From contig JAJXUG010000008.1 in NCBI GenBank assembly GCA_021783095.1, positions 31,531 through 95,530 on the forward strand: DNA of 64,000 nt. The letters are read 5' to 3'. Position numbers and translations under genes: made by a program. Shown piece after piece: positions 41,957-54,066 of this stretch. The notes under the pieces were generated by a model that saw nothing but the letters and a program-made list of their open reading frames with translations, was not told the DNA's origin and ran no database searches. This DNA comes from Chloroflexota bacterium (lineage in GTDB: Bacteria; Chloroflexota; Limnocylindria; Limnocylindrales; CSP1-4). Numbering within the stretch: position 1 is the stretch's first letter; each line of letters opens with the position of its first letter.

Positions 41957-42628
41957 ATGCCCAACCCCACCCGGCGGTTCGAGGCCGTGCTGTTCGACAT
42001 GGACGGGGTGCTCGTGGACAGCGAGCACCGCTGGAATGACGTGCGGATCGCGTACGCTGCGGCGCACGGGCGCTCGTGGGGCATCGACGACCAGCACGCG
42101 GTGATGGGCGCGAATTCGATCCAGTGGGCGACGACGATGCGCAATCGGCTCGCGCTCGACGACATGCCGGTGGACCGGATCCTGACGGCGATCGTGGCCG
42201 GGGTCGTAGGCGAGTTCCGGAGGGGCAGCGTCCCCGTGGTCCCTGGCGCGCCGGCGGCGGTCCGCAGGATCGCGACCCGGTGGCCGGTCGGCATCGCGTC
42301 GTCGTCGCACCCCGACGTCATCGCCGCCGCGCTCGACCTGCTGGGTCTCCACGGCGTGTTCGGCGCGGTGACCTCGTCCGACGAGGTGGCGCACGGCAAG
42401 CCGGAGCCCGACGTGTACCGGCTGGCCGCCCAGCGTCTGGGTGCGGCGCCCGAGCGGTGCCTGGTCGTGGAGGATTCGACCAACGGCATCCTGGCGGGCA
42501 AGGCTGCCGGCGCCTACGTCGTGCTGATCCCGAACCCGACGGTGCTCCCCGCGCAGCATGCGGTCGAAGCCGCCGACGCGATCATCGAGCGGATCGAGGA
42601 CCTTGACCCGGACGCGCTGCCGGCCTGA
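41957..42628 (+). CDS. HAD-superfamily hydrolase (beta-phosphoglucomutase-like)
   Basis: AVLFDMDGVLVDSE; GKPEPDVYRLAAQRLGAAPERCLVVEDSTNGILAGKAAG. Confidence 0.93.
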   Translation: MPNPTRRFEAVLFDMDGVLVDSEHRWNDVRIAYAAAHGRSWGIDDQHAVMGANSIQWATTMRNRLALDDMPVDRILTAIVAGVVGEFRRGSVPVVPGAPAAVRRIATRWPVGIASSSHPDVIAAALDLLGLHGVFGAVTSSDEVAHGKPEPDVYRLAAQRLGAAPERCLVVEDSTNGILAGKAAGAYVVLIPNPTVLPAQHAVEAADAIIERIEDLDPDALPA

Positions 42629-42683
42629 CGGCCTCGGGGCCGCCTCGGCCAACCGCCGCCGCCATACTCAGGGCGTGCCCGAG

Positions 42684-43460
42684 ATGCTGCTCCCGGAACC
42701 CGAATACCGCCCGTTCCGAGTGCGCCTGCTTCGCCTCGCCTGCCGGATCGTCATCGGCGGGCTGCTGCGCATCCGGGTGGAGCACGGCGAGCGGTGGGCG
42801 ACCGGCCCGGCCATCTATTGCTTCAACCACCTGAACTGGATCGATCCGCTGGTCCTGCTCGCCGTCCTGCCCCTTCGGCCCCACTACGCCATGTTCGGCC
42901 CCATGGAGGCGGACATGCGAAAGGGACCGCGCAACCGGCTGATGTCGTGGGCCGGTTTCGGCATCCCGTACCGGCCGGAGAAGAGCGACCTCCTGCCGAC
43001 GACTCGACGCGTCGGCAAGGTGCTCGGGCGGGGCTGGGTCATCGCGATCGCGGGGGAGGGGAGGATCCACCGGGGCGAGGGGGAGCTGACGCCGGTGGCC
43101 GACGGCACCGCCCACTTCGCGCTCCGTTCCGGCGTTCCGGTGGTGCCGCTCGCGATCAACGGCACGTCGTGGCTGGCGTTCCGGCGCGGGGTCCGCGTCC
43201 GGGTGGGCGAAGCGATCGTGCCGGAGGGGCGTGCCAGCCATGCGGCCGTCGAGGCGCTGACGGGCCGGATCGAGGTTGCCCTGCTGGGGATGACCTCCGA
43301 CTTCGCCGACCCGCCGCCCTCGGGGCGAATCTTCCGCCGCCTGACCGAGTGGTTCAACGTCTGGCCCGAGGGCGGGCGCCCGCGGCTGGGCGACGGCGAC
43401 GGCGCCGCGTACGTCCGTGAGCTCGGCGAGCGTGATGCGGCGGGAGGGGCCGCGGGCTGA
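42684..43460 (+). CDS. 1-acyl-glycerol-3-phosphate acyltransferase (PlsC family)
   Basis: NHLNWIDPLVLLA (HX4D), EGRIHRGEGE, GVPVVPLAINGTS. Confidence 0.88.
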   Translation: MLLPEPEYRPFRVRLLRLACRIVIGGLLRIRVEHGERWATGPAIYCFNHLNWIDPLVLLAVLPLRPHYAMFGPMEADMRKGPRNRLMSWAGFGIPYRPEKSDLLPTTRRVGKVLGRGWVIAIAGEGRIHRGEGELTPVADGTAHFALRSGVPVVPLAINGTSWLAFRRGVRVRVGEAIVPEGRASHAAVEALTGRIEVALLGMTSDFADPPPSGRIFRRLTEWFNVWPEGGRPRLGDGDGAAYVRELGERDAAGGAAG

Positions 43461-43512
43461 CCCCCGTCTGTGGCATCCTGCCATCGACACCGCACACCAT
43501 GGAGATCCTGCG

Positions 43513-43877
43513 TGGGAGCCACCGGCCTCTCAGCCGACCGCACCGAGTACCGCACCCGCCTGGCGGAGCAGCCTGACCCCCAGATCGACAGCTGGGCCGC
43601 CGAGATGATGCGCGACGTCGCCATCCGGCGGGGCGTCGTGCGCGTGATCGAGGAGTTCCGCGCCGCCGCCAAGCTCAGCGAGCGGGAATTCGAACGGGTG
43701 TTCGCATCTGGCGGTGGCCCACCGGCCTCCCTGGGCCGCGACGCGCAGGGGCGCCTCTTCGTGCCCGCGGTCACGCTGTGGGCGCTCGTGCCAGGCATCC
43801 GCTCCCAGGTCTCCGATGGCCGCGACCGCCTGATCGAGTACCTCGTGGCCTCGTTCGACGAGCTCGTCTACGTCTGA
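43513..43877 (+). CDS. Conserved hypothetical protein (start uncertain)
   Basis: ORF RLAEQPDPQIDSWAAEMMRDVAIRRGVVRVIEEFRAAAKLSEREFERVF. Confidence 0.55.
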
Positions 43878-44034
43878 TCGCCGCAACACCGCGGCGCCCT
43901 TACGGCAGGCCCACCCGATCGGGGAGGCACCGCCCGCCGAAGCCCCTGCCCCACCCGTCCCGCCTGGCGCCCTGCCGAGGCTCGCCGCTCGGAGCGGGGC
44001 CTCGTCGGCGGCCCGTCCGCCGAGTGCCACCGAC

Positions 44035-44970
44035 TTGAGCGCGGTCTCGCCCCCAGACGCTGCGTTCGTGGGCTCGGGGTCCCCCGTCTCGGGGCGCATC
44101 GCCCCGCAGCCCGGCAGCCGTGTCGACCGAGCGCTCAGGGTCGCTCGGCTCGTCCACCCCTTCCCGTCCCTGCTCGACGGGATCGTCGTCGCGGTCGTCG
44201 CCCTGGTCGCGGACGGGACGCCCGCCCGGGCGGCGATGCTTGGCGCCTCGACCGTCGGCCTCCAGTTCGCGATCGGGACGCTCAACGACATCGCTGATGC
44301 CCCTCGGGACGCCAAGGCGCGGACCCGCAAGCCCATCGCGGACCGCCTTGTCAGCGCTCGAGTGGCGAAGGGGGTCCTGGCGGCGTTCCTCGTGACCGGG
44401 CTCCTGTTGGCGCTCATCGCCGGGCCGCTGCTCCTCGTGATCGCGAGCCTCGGGCTTGCGATCGGCGTCTGGTACGACATTGGAGCCAAGGGGACCTGGT
44501 TCTCCTGGCTCCCGATCGCGCTCGGCGTGCCCCTGCTGCCGGTCTATGGCTGGCTGGGGGCGACGGGCAGCCTGCCTGCGGCGTTCACGGTTCTCGTGCC
44601 AGCCGCCTTCCTGGCGGGCGCCGCCCTCGCCATCGCCAACTCCTCAGTGGACCTCGAGCGCGACGCGTCCGTCGGCTTGACGTCGCTTGCGGTCGTGCTG
44701 GGCCCAACCCGGTCCACGGCCGTGGTGCTGCTCCTGCAGCTCCTCGTGGCGGCCCTCGCCATCGCCTCCTCCAGTGCGTCACCACGGTCCGGGCTCTGGC
44801 TCGCCGCGACTGCGGTGGCCGCGGCGCTCCCCGTCACGGGGGCGCTGCTGGGGCTCCTGGGGGCGAGGCGCGGCCCGGTGCCGCGCGAGGTGGCCTTCGA
44901 GGTGCAGGCCGTGGGCCTCGGCCTCCTCGCGGTGGCCTGGATGAACGCCCTGGGCGCTGCGGCCGCCTGA
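44035..44970 (+). CDS. UbiA-family prenyltransferase
   Basis: GTLNDIADAPRDAKARTRKPIADRLVS (NDxxD), multiple TMs. Confidence 0.88.
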   Translation: MSAVSPPDAAFVGSGSPVSGRIAPQPGSRVDRALRVARLVHPFPSLLDGIVVAVVALVADGTPARAAMLGASTVGLQFAIGTLNDIADAPRDAKARTRKPIADRLVSARVAKGVLAAFLVTGLLLALIAGPLLLVIASLGLAIGVWYDIGAKGTWFSWLPIALGVPLLPVYGWLGATGSLPAAFTVLVPAAFLAGAALAIANSSVDLERDASVGLTSLAVVLGPTRSTAVVLLLQLLVAALAIASSSASPRSGLWLAATAVAAALPVTGALLGLLGARRGPVPREVAFEVQAVGLGLLAVAWMNALGAAAA

Positions 44971-45147
44971 CAGATGCCTGAAACTTCTCGCCCCGGAGGT
45001 GCCTCATCGGGGTGGAAGGCAGTCGGCCCACGAGCCGGACAACCTCAAGGTCCCAGGGGGAGGGGCGACCACCGTACCCCTAACAACATGCCTTGCCCGC
45101 CCGTTACTGTAGATACCGATCACCCGCTCGGAGGACACCAGCGTCTC

Positions 45148-45690
45148 ATGTCGTCCATTCTTCGTCAGTTCCGGGGCCTCGGCATTGCCCTCGCGGTGCT
45201 CGCGATCTCGGCCGGCGCGGTTTTCGCCGCGGCACCGTCATTGCAGCTCACCTCCAACCACGGGACCACCCACCCAGCGGTCGACGCGCCAGGGTCGGTG
45301 GATCAGTCGGAGTCGGCCGAGCGGTCCGCTGCCGCTGAGGCCACCGAGAGCCCCGAGCCGAGCGACTCCGCCGAGCCGTCCGAGGGCGTCCAGCCTGCTT
45401 CGCCGCTCAGCCCGAAGGGCTCCCCGAGCCCCAGCGCAGGCGCGCACGGCGCTCTTGTCTCGACGGCCGCCCAGATGCCGACGCCGTCGGGCTTCGCGAA
45501 CCACGGCGCGTTCGTCTCCTGCGTCGCGCATCTTGACGTCTCGCCGACGGGCTTCGACTGGAACACGGTCACGCCACAATTCTGCGGTATCACCCCCGCC
45601 GCTTCGGCCCAGCCGAAGGCCGGCCAGGGTCACGGCCACGGCAGCGGTCATGGCAACAACGGCCACGGCCACGGGGCGACCGGCCACTGA
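45148..45690 (+). CDS. Secreted protein with His/Gly-rich C-terminus
   Basis: Signal ILRQFRGLGIALAVLAISAGAVFAAAP; tail GHGHGSGHGNNGHGHGATGH. Confidence 0.65.
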   Translation: MSSILRQFRGLGIALAVLAISAGAVFAAAPSLQLTSNHGTTHPAVDAPGSVDQSESAERSAAAEATESPEPSDSAEPSEGVQPASPLSPKGSPSPSAGAHGALVSTAAQMPTPSGFANHGAFVSCVAHLDVSPTGFDWNTVTPQFCGITPAASAQPKAGQGHGHGSGHGNNGHGHGATGH

Positions 45691-45730
45691 GAGCCCCGCC
45701 TGGATGACGATCCGGGCATGCCAACACGAC

Positions 45731-45763
45731 GAAGCCGGCGCCAGTGGCGCCGGCTTCTTCTGT
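45731..45763. terminator. Hairpin terminator between convergent genes
   Basis: GAAGCCGGCGCC-AGT-GGCGCCGGCTTC followed by TTCTGTT. Confidence 0.85.
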
Positions 45764-45782
45764 TGCTGGGGGAGCCACGGGC

Positions 45783-46802
45783 CTAGCGGCCCGGATCGCC
45801 GCTCCTTACGACGGCGATGGCGTTCTCGAGGCGGAGCTTGGCGATCGTCAGGTACTTCGCCAGGTTCGCCCGGTCGGTGATGCCGATCGACTCCAGGAGC
45901 CGCGGGTCGCGGATGACGCCGAGCAGTTCCTCGACCGCCTCGTTCAGCTGCGCCTTCGCAGAGTAGAGGCTGTCGTCCTTGAGGTTCTCGTGGGGACCCG
46001 CGGCCGCCCAGCCGACTTCGGCCGCGCCGCTGACGACGGGCGCCGCCTCCGGCCGCGGGACCGCCTGCGCATTGGCCTCCTCGCCGTCATCTTGCTGGCG
46101 AGCCGGGCGACCCTCGATGCGCTCCCGCAGCTTGACGAGCGAGAGCTCGTTGCGGGCCACCGCGTCGGCCAGCCGCTTGCGCTTCTTGGGGTCGGCGACC
46201 TTCATGATCTCGTAGGCGTGGGACAGGGTGTCCTTGCGCAAAGACACGAGCTCCCGCACCTCGGGCGGCGCGTCCGCCAGCCGGAGCCGGTTCTCGAGGT
46301 ACCCCTTGTCCTTGCCCAGCTTGTCCGCCAGGCGACGGATGCTGTAGCCGTGCTCCTTGATCATCCGGTCATACATCGTCGCCTCGTCGAGCGGCGAGAT
46401 GTCCTCGCGCTGGAGGTTCTCGATGATCGAGATCTCGAGCGCGGTGGAGTCGTCGATGTCCTCCACGAGCGCGGGGATGGTGGACATCCCGGCCAGCTTC
46501 GACGCGCGCCACCGGCGCTCGCCGGCGATCAGCTGGAAGTGGTTCTCGCCGATTGGCCGGACCAGGATCGGCTGCAGCACGCCGTGCTCGCGAATCGAGC
46601 CGGCGAGCTCCAGGAGCGTGGTCTCGTCGAAGGCGAGCCGGGGCTGCTCCGGGTTGGATTCGATGCGATCCACCGGGATGACCTTGACGCCGGTGGAGCG
46701 GTGCGTCGTCTCCGATGACAGGAGGCTGACGATGGCGGGGGAGAGCTCGCGTTCCTCGGACAGCCGGCGCGCGGCCGCTGCGCGGAAGTCAGTCCTGGCC
46801 AA
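45783..46802 (-). CDS. parB: Chromosome partitioning protein ParB/Spo0J
   Basis: NPEQPRLAFDE; GVLQPILVRPI; IAGERRWRASKLAGMSTIPALV; IIENLQREDISPLDEA; HTH YSIRRLADKLGKDKGYLENRLRLADAP. Confidence 0.96.
   Translation of the reverse strand: MARTDFRAAAARRLSEERELSPAIVSLLSSETTHRSTGVKVIPVDRIESNPEQPRLAFDETTLLELAGSIREHGVLQPILVRPIGENHFQLIAGERRWRASKLAGMSTIPALVEDIDDSTALEISIIENLQREDISPLDEATMYDRMIKEHGYSIRRLADKLGKDKGYLENRLRLADAPPEVRELVSLRKDTLSHAYEIMKVADPKKRKRLADAVARNELSLVKLRERIEGRPARQQDDGEEANAQAVPRPEAAPVVSGAAEVGWAAAGPHENLKDDSLYSAKAQLNEAVEELLGVIRDPRLLESIGITDRANLAKYLTIAKLRLENAIAVVRSGDPGR
46230..46245. other. Candidate parS-like site 1 GTCCTTGCGCAAAGAC (inside parB)
   Basis: Member of six-copy 16-bp family. 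Confidence 0.7.
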
Positions 46803-47568
46803 GCTCGATCACCTCCCGGGCGAACTCGCGGTAGGTCTTCGCCGCCTCCGAGGATCCGGCATAGGCGGTGATCGGTCGTCCCACGAGCGGCGCCTCTCCC
46901 AGCTTCACGCTGGTCCGGATGATGGTTGTGAAGACGTGATGGTCGCCGACGATGCGCAGCTCGTCGAGCATGTCGCGGGCGAGATTCGTCCGGCCGTCGT
47001 AGAACGTGGGCAGCAGGCCCAGGATCCGGAGGTCGCGGTTCAGCTTGTGGCGGATGGCGCTGATGACCTTGACAAGGTTGTTGAGGCCCTTCATCGCGTA
47101 GAACTGCGTCTGCACGGGGATGATGACGCTGTCGGCAGCGACGAGCCCGTTGACCGTGAGCAGTCCGAGGTTGGGGGGGCAGTCGATCAGCACGTAGTCG
47201 TAGGCGTCGATGCTCTCACGCATCGCCTCGCGCAGGATTGATTCGCGACCGAGAGCCGTGAACAGCTCGCCTTCTGTGCTGGCGAGGTCGATGTGCGCGG
47301 GCGCCACGTCGATGCCGGCCGTCTCTGTCGGGAGGACCACCTCGGGGAGCGTGGCCCGTCCGTCGGCGAGGACGTCCGCCATGGAGCGCACGACGGTGTT
47401 GAGGTTGATGCCGACGCCCGCCGTGAGATTCGCCTGCGGGTCCATGTCGACGAGGAGGATTCGACGTCCCTCCTCGGCGAGGGCGCCCGCGAGATTGATC
47501 GCGGTCGTTGTCTTGCCGACGCCCCCCTTCTGGTTGGCGATCGCGATCACGTGCGTCAAGGGCGTCAC
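46789..47568 (-). CDS. parA: Chromosome partitioning ATPase ParA/Soj
   Basis: [40 protein letters not shown]. Confidence 0.97.
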   Translation of the reverse strand: MTPLTHVIAIANQKGGVGKTTTAINLAGALAEEGRRILLVDMDPQANLTAGVGINLNTVVRSMADVLADGRATLPEVVLPTETAGIDVAPAHIDLASTEGELFTALGRESILREAMRESIDAYDYVLIDCPPNLGLLTVNGLVAADSVIIPVQTQFYAMKGLNNLVKVISAIRHKLNRDLRILGLLPTFYDGRTNLARDMLDELRIVGDHHVFTTIIRTSVKLGEAPLVGRPITAYAGSSEAAKTYREFAREVIELGQD

Positions 47569-47861
47569 CTCGTGGGCTGCATCCGCGGGAGAGCGGCGCA
47601 GAAGTCCTCGAATGCTACCGCGCCGCGCAAAGGAGCGGCGCGCCCCTTTTCCACATCGACGACGAGTTGTGCACCATTCTGTGGATATGTCGCGAGCCAG
47701 CGGGGGCGCCGGAGTGCGGGACGCGATGAGTTCACCGCCCGTTCGCATGGCGTTTACGGCCTTGCGCGAGGTGCGGTCTCCTCATCGCCCCCGGGGTGGC
47801 TGGCCCTTGCGCGGTCCGTCGCCGCTCCGCGCTACGCCTATGATGGGCACTCATCCCCAAC

Positions 47862-47877
47862 GTCTTTGTGCAAAGAC
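47862..47877. other. Candidate parS-like site 2 GTCTTTGTGCAAAGAC (parA/pccB intergenic)
   Basis: Member of six-copy 16-bp family. Confidence 0.75.
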
Positions 47878-47908
47878 GAGCCAGCTCACGAGCGGAGGCA
47901 AGCCTGGC

Positions 47909-49462
<1,554 letters not shown>

Positions 49463-49474
49463 TCAGCGCTGTCC

Positions 49475-49490
49475 GTCCTTGTGCAAAGAC
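49475..49490. other. Candidate parS-like site 3 GTCCTTGTGCAAAGAC (intergenic)
   Basis: Member of six-copy 16-bp family. Confidence 0.75.
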
Positions 49491-49510
49491 GTCTCGCCCG
49501 GGAGCACCCG

Positions 49511-51091
49511 ATGACCCTCGAGCCCGCCCCCTTCCGCCGTGTGCTGGTCGCCAATCGCGGGGAGATCGCCGTCCGGATCATCCGGGCCTGTCACGAGATG
49601 GGCATGGAGGCGATCGCCGTCTACAGCGACGCCGACGCGGAGGCGGCCCACGTCCGCATTGCCGACCGTGCCGTGCGCCTCGGCCCGCCCGCGCCGGCCG
49701 AGAGTTACCTGAGGATCGACCTCGTCGTCGCGGCTGCGCTCGCGACGGGCGCCGAGGCGATCCATCCGGGCTACGGGTTCCTGGCCGAGCGCGCCGCGTT
49801 CGCCCGAGCTGTCGAGGACGCCGGCGTCGTCTTCGTCGGCCCGACCTCCGACGCCATCGAAGCCGTGGGCGACAAGCTCAATGCGCGCCGACTCGCAGCG
49901 AGGGTCGGCGTGCCCTCGGTGCCTGGAACGCTCGAGCCGGCGCCGGTCGACCATCCTGACCGAGTCGGTGAGCTCATCTCGACGGCGCGGCGGATCGGCT
50001 TCCCGCTGTTGGTCAAGGCGGCGGCTGGCGGCGGGGGACGGGGAATGCGCCGCGTCGTCCATGAGGAGGATCTCGCCGCCGCACTCGTGTCCGGCTCGCG
50101 TGAGGCGCTCTCGGCCTTCGGCGATGGCTCGGTGTACCTCGAGCGCGAGATCCTGCCGGCCCGGCACATCGAGGTCCAGCTCCTGGCCGACCACCACGGC
50201 AATGTCGTCGCCCTGGGCGAGCGCGACTGCTCGCTGCAGCGGCGACACCAGAAGCTCGTCGAGGAGGCGCCCGCACCCGGACTTACCGTGGAGCAGCGGC
50301 GACACCTTCACCAGCTCGCCGTGACGATGGGCTCGGCGGCGGGACTTCGAAACGCGGCGACCTGCGAGTTCCTCCACGACCCGGCAGGCAACTTCTGGTT
50401 CCTCGAGGTGAACACGCGGCTGCAAGTCGAGCACGGCGTCACCGAACTGGTGTCGGGTGTCGACATCGTTCGCGAGCAGTTCCGCATCGCTTCGGGGCGA
50501 GCGCTCAGCCCGGAGGTCATCGACGCGGGGAACCGAGCGTCGCGCCCCGCGAGTCACGCCATTGAGGTGCGGCTCTCCGCGGAAGATCCCGCGCGCGCCT
50601 TCGCGCCCACGCCAGGACGCGTTGGGCGGTGGACGATGCCGGGGGGACCCGGCATACGCGTCGACACGCACATCGAGGCGGGCGACCGAGTCCCTGCGGA
50701 CTACGACAATCTGATCGCCAAGCTGATGGTCCACGCGCACGACAGGGACTCCGCGATCGACCGGCTCCGCCGGGCCCTGGACGAGGTCGAGATCGGCGGC
50801 GTCCAGACCACGCTTCCGTTCCACCGCGTCGTCGCCACGAGTGACGCATTCCGCGATGCGCGGCTGTCGACAGGCTGGGTGGAGGAGCACTGGGATGGCG
50901 AGGCCGTGCGCGCCGAAGCGGTGCGCCGAGCACTGCTCGCGACGGGTCTCGCGTCCCTCGACACGGGCGGGGCGCCGGCGGGTCCCGCCACCGGGGCGGG
51001 CCAGGTCGCTGGGGGCGCGCAGCAGACGCAAGGTCGAAATGGATGGCGGATCAGCGCGCGAACGCATGGAGCCGACCGATGGCCGAGTTGA
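49511..51091 (+). CDS. Acyl-CoA carboxylase biotin carboxylase (alpha) subunit
   Basis: RRVLVANRGEIAVRIIRACHEMG; KAAAGGGGRGMRRV; ERDCSLQRRHQKLVEEAP. Confidence 0.93.
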   Translation: MTLEPAPFRRVLVANRGEIAVRIIRACHEMGMEAIAVYSDADAEAAHVRIADRAVRLGPPAPAESYLRIDLVVAAALATGAEAIHPGYGFLAERAAFARAVEDAGVVFVGPTSDAIEAVGDKLNARRLAARVGVPSVPGTLEPAPVDHPDRVGELISTARRIGFPLLVKAAAGGGGRGMRRVVHEEDLAAALVSGSREALSAFGDGSVYLEREILPARHIEVQLLADHHGNVVALGERDCSLQRRHQKLVEEAPAPGLTVEQRRHLHQLAVTMGSAAGLRNAATCEFLHDPAGNFWFLEVNTRLQVEHGVTELVSGVDIVREQFRIASGRALSPEVIDAGNRASRPASHAIEVRLSAEDPARAFAPTPGRVGRWTMPGGPGIRVDTHIEAGDRVPADYDNLIAKLMVHAHDRDSAIDRLRRALDEVEIGGVQTTLPFHRVVATSDAFRDARLSTGWVEEHWDGEAVRAEAVRRALLATGLASLDTGGAPAGPATGAGQVAGGAQQTQGRNGWRISARTHGADRWPS

Positions 51092-51795
51092 TCAAGCAGG
51101 AAGAAGCCGCAGCCGCCAGTGATGCAGTCCAATCGCCTCCGGCGATTCCTGACCCGCGCGCCGTCCGTGTTCAGCTCGCTGCCGCGTCCCGGGCCGGCGA
51201 GGAGCCGGCCATGCGCGTTGGACCCGCGCCCAAGCCGCTGCGCATGACGAACCCGACGGTTGGCACCGGACCATTGGGCGGCATCGCGATCGCACCCGGG
51301 TCGCCGGGCAACGGCGATGTCCTTGCGCAAAGACAGGTCCTCGTGGACGGCGAGCCGAGCAGCGTCTCGATCCGGCGCCTCGGCGGCGGGCGGCACGTCC
51401 TCCTCGAGGCACAGGTGGCGAGCCGCGTCGTCATCGAACCAGAGACGCGAGGTGAGAGCGGCACGAGCATCCGCGAGGTTCTCGTCGACGGCTTCAGGTT
51501 CCTCGTCGAGACCGAGCCCGAGCGGATCGCAGCGCTGCGGGAGCGCGCCACGAAGGGCCGCGCGGCCACCGCGCATCTCGGCCCCCTCCAGGTGAAGGCG
51601 ATCATCCCGGGCAAGGTCGTGGCCATCTCGGTCGGCATCGGGGACACCGTGACGGCGGGGCAGCAGCTGCTCGTCGTCGAGGCAATGAAGATGCAGAACG
51701 AGCTGCGAGCGCCGAAGGATGGCACCATCGAGCGCGTGGGGGTCGCTGTTGGTGTCAATATCGAGATCGGCGACCTGCTGGTGGTGATCAACTGA
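51079..51795 (+). CDS. Biotin carboxyl carrier protein
   Basis: [27 protein letters not shown]. Confidence 0.92.
   Translation: MAELIKQEEAAAASDAVQSPPAIPDPRAVRVQLAAASRAGEEPAMRVGPAPKPLRMTNPTVGTGPLGGIAIAPGSPGNGDVLAQRQVLVDGEPSSVSIRRLGGGRHVLLEAQVASRVVIEPETRGESGTSIREVLVDGFRFLVETEPERIAALRERATKGRAATAHLGPLQVKAIIPGKVVAISVGIGDTVTAGQQLLVVEAMKMQNELRAPKDGTIERVGVAVGVNIEIGDLLVVIN
51319..51334. other. Candidate parS-like site 4 GTCCTTGCGCAAAGAC (inside biotin-carrier gene)
   Basis: Member of six-copy 16-bp family. Confidence 0.7.
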
Positions 51796-51806
51796 CGGAG
51801 GACCGG

Positions 51807-53525
51807 GTGAAGGACGATGCGCGGGCGACCGCGGGCGGCGCTGGCGAGGGCACGGGTCCCGCGGATGGGGGAGTGGACTCGGCGGTCGAGCGATGGCGCG
51901 CCACCACCCGCGCCAAGGCCGTGGCCGCGTCCCCCGAGCGGCGGCCCGAGTTCGCCACCACCTCAGAGATCCCCATCGCGGACGTCTACACGCCGGATGA
52001 CGTCGTCGCCCTCAGCGCCCGGGATCTCGGGCTCCCCGGGGAATACCCGTTCACGCGCGGCGTCCAGGCGACGATGTACCGCTCCCGCTTCTGGACCATG
52101 CGCCAGTACGCGGGCTTCGCCACCGCGGGCGAGACGAACGAGCGGTTCCGGTATCTGCTCGAGCAGGGCCAGACCGGGCTCTCGGTCGCCTTCGACCTGC
52201 CAACGCAGATGGGCTACGACTCCGACGCCCCCGAGGCGGAGGGCGAGGTCGGCCGCGTCGGCGTCCCGATCAGCTCGCTGGCCGACATGGAGGCCCTGTT
52301 CGACCGCATCCCGCTGGGCCAGGTCAGCACCTCGATGACGATCAACGCGACCGCGCCCATCCTCCTCGCGCTCTATGTGGCGGCCGCCGAGCGCCAGGGG
52401 GTTGCCCGTGCCAGCGTGTCCGGGACCACCCAGAACGACATCCTCAAGGAGTACATCGCCCGCGGGACGTGGATCTACCCGCCCCGCCAGTCCTTGCGAC
52501 TGGTGACCGACGTGTTCGAGTTCGCCTCGCGCGAGCTCCCCCGGTGGAACACCATCAGCATCAGCGGCTACCACATGCGCGAGGCGGGCGCGACCGCTGC
52601 CCAGGAGCTCGCATTCACGCTCGCCGACGGGATCGCCTACGTCGAGGCGGCGGCGGAGCGTGGTCTGGCCGTCGACGACTTCGCACCCCGGCTCTCGTTC
52701 TTCTTCGCGGCCTGGTCCGAGCTGTTCGAGGAGGTCGCCAAGTTCCGGGCGGCCCGTCGGATGTGGGCCCGTATCATGAAGGAGCGGTTCGGGGCTCGAA
52801 ATCCCAAGTCCATGATGTGCCGCTTCCACACCCAGACCGCGGGTTCGAGCCTTACGGCGCAGTCGATCGACAACAACGTCGTCCGCACCACCCTCCAGGC
52901 TCTCGCGGCGGTCCTCGGCGGCACTCAGAGCCTGCACACCAATTCCCGCGACGAGGCACTCGCGCTGCCGACCGTCGAATCCGCGCGCCTAGCGCTCCGC
53001 ACCCAGCAGATCATCGCCCACGAGGCGGGCGTCGCCGAGACCCCCGATCCGCTCGCGGGCAGCTGGTTCGTCGAGGCCCTGACGAACGACCTCGAGGCCG
53101 CGGCCGCGGCCTACCTCGCCGAGATCGACGCGATGGGCGGCACACTGACGGCGATCGAGTCGGGCTTCCAGCAGCGGCAGATCCAGGAGTCCGCGTACCG
53201 GGCCCAGCGCGAGATCGAGCGCGGCGACCGGGTCGTCGTGGGCGTGAACAAGTTCCGTGACGAGGAGGCCGGCACCCGGCCGGCGCTGCTGCGGATCGAC
53301 CCGGCGGGCGAGCGTCGGCAGGTGGCTGGCCTGCGGCGGGTCCGCGCCGAGCGTGATCCCGCGACGTGGGCCGCCGCCCTGGCGCGACTCGGGGACGCCG
53401 CCCGGGGCGACGACAATCTGATGGGGCCGATCATCGAGGCTGTCGCGGCCTACGCCACGGTGGGGGAGATCGCGGATCGGCTTCGGTCGGTGTGGGGTGT
53501 CCACCGCGAACTCATCACGGTCTGA
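51807..53525 (+). CDS. Methylmalonyl-CoA mutase large-subunit type (no C-terminal B12-binding domain)
   Basis: [61 protein letters not shown]; ends at about 572 aa. Confidence 0.93.
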   Translation: MKDDARATAGGAGEGTGPADGGVDSAVERWRATTRAKAVAASPERRPEFATTSEIPIADVYTPDDVVALSARDLGLPGEYPFTRGVQATMYRSRFWTMRQYAGFATAGETNERFRYLLEQGQTGLSVAFDLPTQMGYDSDAPEAEGEVGRVGVPISSLADMEALFDRIPLGQVSTSMTINATAPILLALYVAAAERQGVARASVSGTTQNDILKEYIARGTWIYPPRQSLRLVTDVFEFASRELPRWNTISISGYHMREAGATAAQELAFTLADGIAYVEAAAERGLAVDDFAPRLSFFFAAWSELFEEVAKFRAARRMWARIMKERFGARNPKSMMCRFHTQTAGSSLTAQSIDNNVVRTTLQALAAVLGGTQSLHTNSRDEALALPTVESARLALRTQQIIAHEAGVAETPDPLAGSWFVEALTNDLEAAAAAYLAEIDAMGGTLTAIESGFQQRQIQESAYRAQREIERGDRVVVGVNKFRDEEAGTRPALLRIDPAGERRQVAGLRRVRAERDPATWAAALARLGDAARGDDNLMGPIIEAVAAYATVGEIADRLRSVWGVHRELITV

Positions 53526-53536
53526 GGAGGCCCGTC

Positions 53537-54004
53537 GTGACCGAACTGTCGCCGGCCGTTCCCGAGGGGATCCGAAAGCTCGGCCGTGTCCACCATGTCG
53601 CGGTCGTCGTCCGCGATCTCGAGGCGTCGCTGCGGCTGTGGCGCGACACGCTCGGCCTGCCCGTCGAGCTCGTGCTGCCCATCGAGCATGACCGGGTCAC
53701 GATCGCCTTCCTGCCCGTTGGCGAGAGCAAGATCGAGCTGGTGCAGCCGATGGATGACACGACGGGCGTCGCCCGGTTCCTCGCCAGCCGGGGCGAAGGG
53801 TTCCACCATGTGTGCTTCGAGGTCGGCAACATCTCCGAGGCCCTGATGCGCCTGGAGATGGACGGGATCGAGCTCATCGACAGCGCGGCGCGGAAGGGCG
53901 CTGAGGGGCCGGTCGCGTTCCTCCACCCGCGTTCCTGCCAGGGCGTGCTCGTGGAGCTGATCGAGGCGCCCGGCGGGCCCGCGTGGTCGGCGCTCGGCTA
54001 CTAG
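53537..54004 (+). CDS. mce: Methylmalonyl-CoA epimerase
   Basis: VHHVAVVVRDLEASLRLWRDTLGLPV...GVARFLASRGEGFHHVCFEV. Confidence 0.93.
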   Translation: MTELSPAVPEGIRKLGRVHHVAVVVRDLEASLRLWRDTLGLPVELVLPIEHDRVTIAFLPVGESKIELVQPMDDTTGVARFLASRGEGFHHVCFEVGNISEALMRLEMDGIELIDSAARKGAEGPVAFLHPRSCQGVLVELIEAPGGPAWSALGY

Positions 54005-54024
54005 CGAGGACCGGGGGGGCCGGC

Positions 54025-54040
54025 GTCTTTGCGCAAGGAC
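54025..54040. other. Candidate parS-like site 5 GTCTTTGCGCAAGGAC
   Basis: Member of six-copy 16-bp family; 52 bp from site 6. Confidence 0.75.
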
Positions 54041-54066
54041 ACCCTCCCTCGGCGGACTCGCTGGGC

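Noticed and set aside
44974-45147. Possible riboswitch upstream of the secreted protein
   Set aside because: G-rich hairpin-prone leader but no conserved core of cobalamin, ydaO or SAM riboswitches that I could recognise.
45731-45763. Palindrome near parB considered as a further parS candidate
   Set aside because: Sequence unrelated to the six-copy motif; position between convergent genes and T-rich 3' flank fit a terminator.
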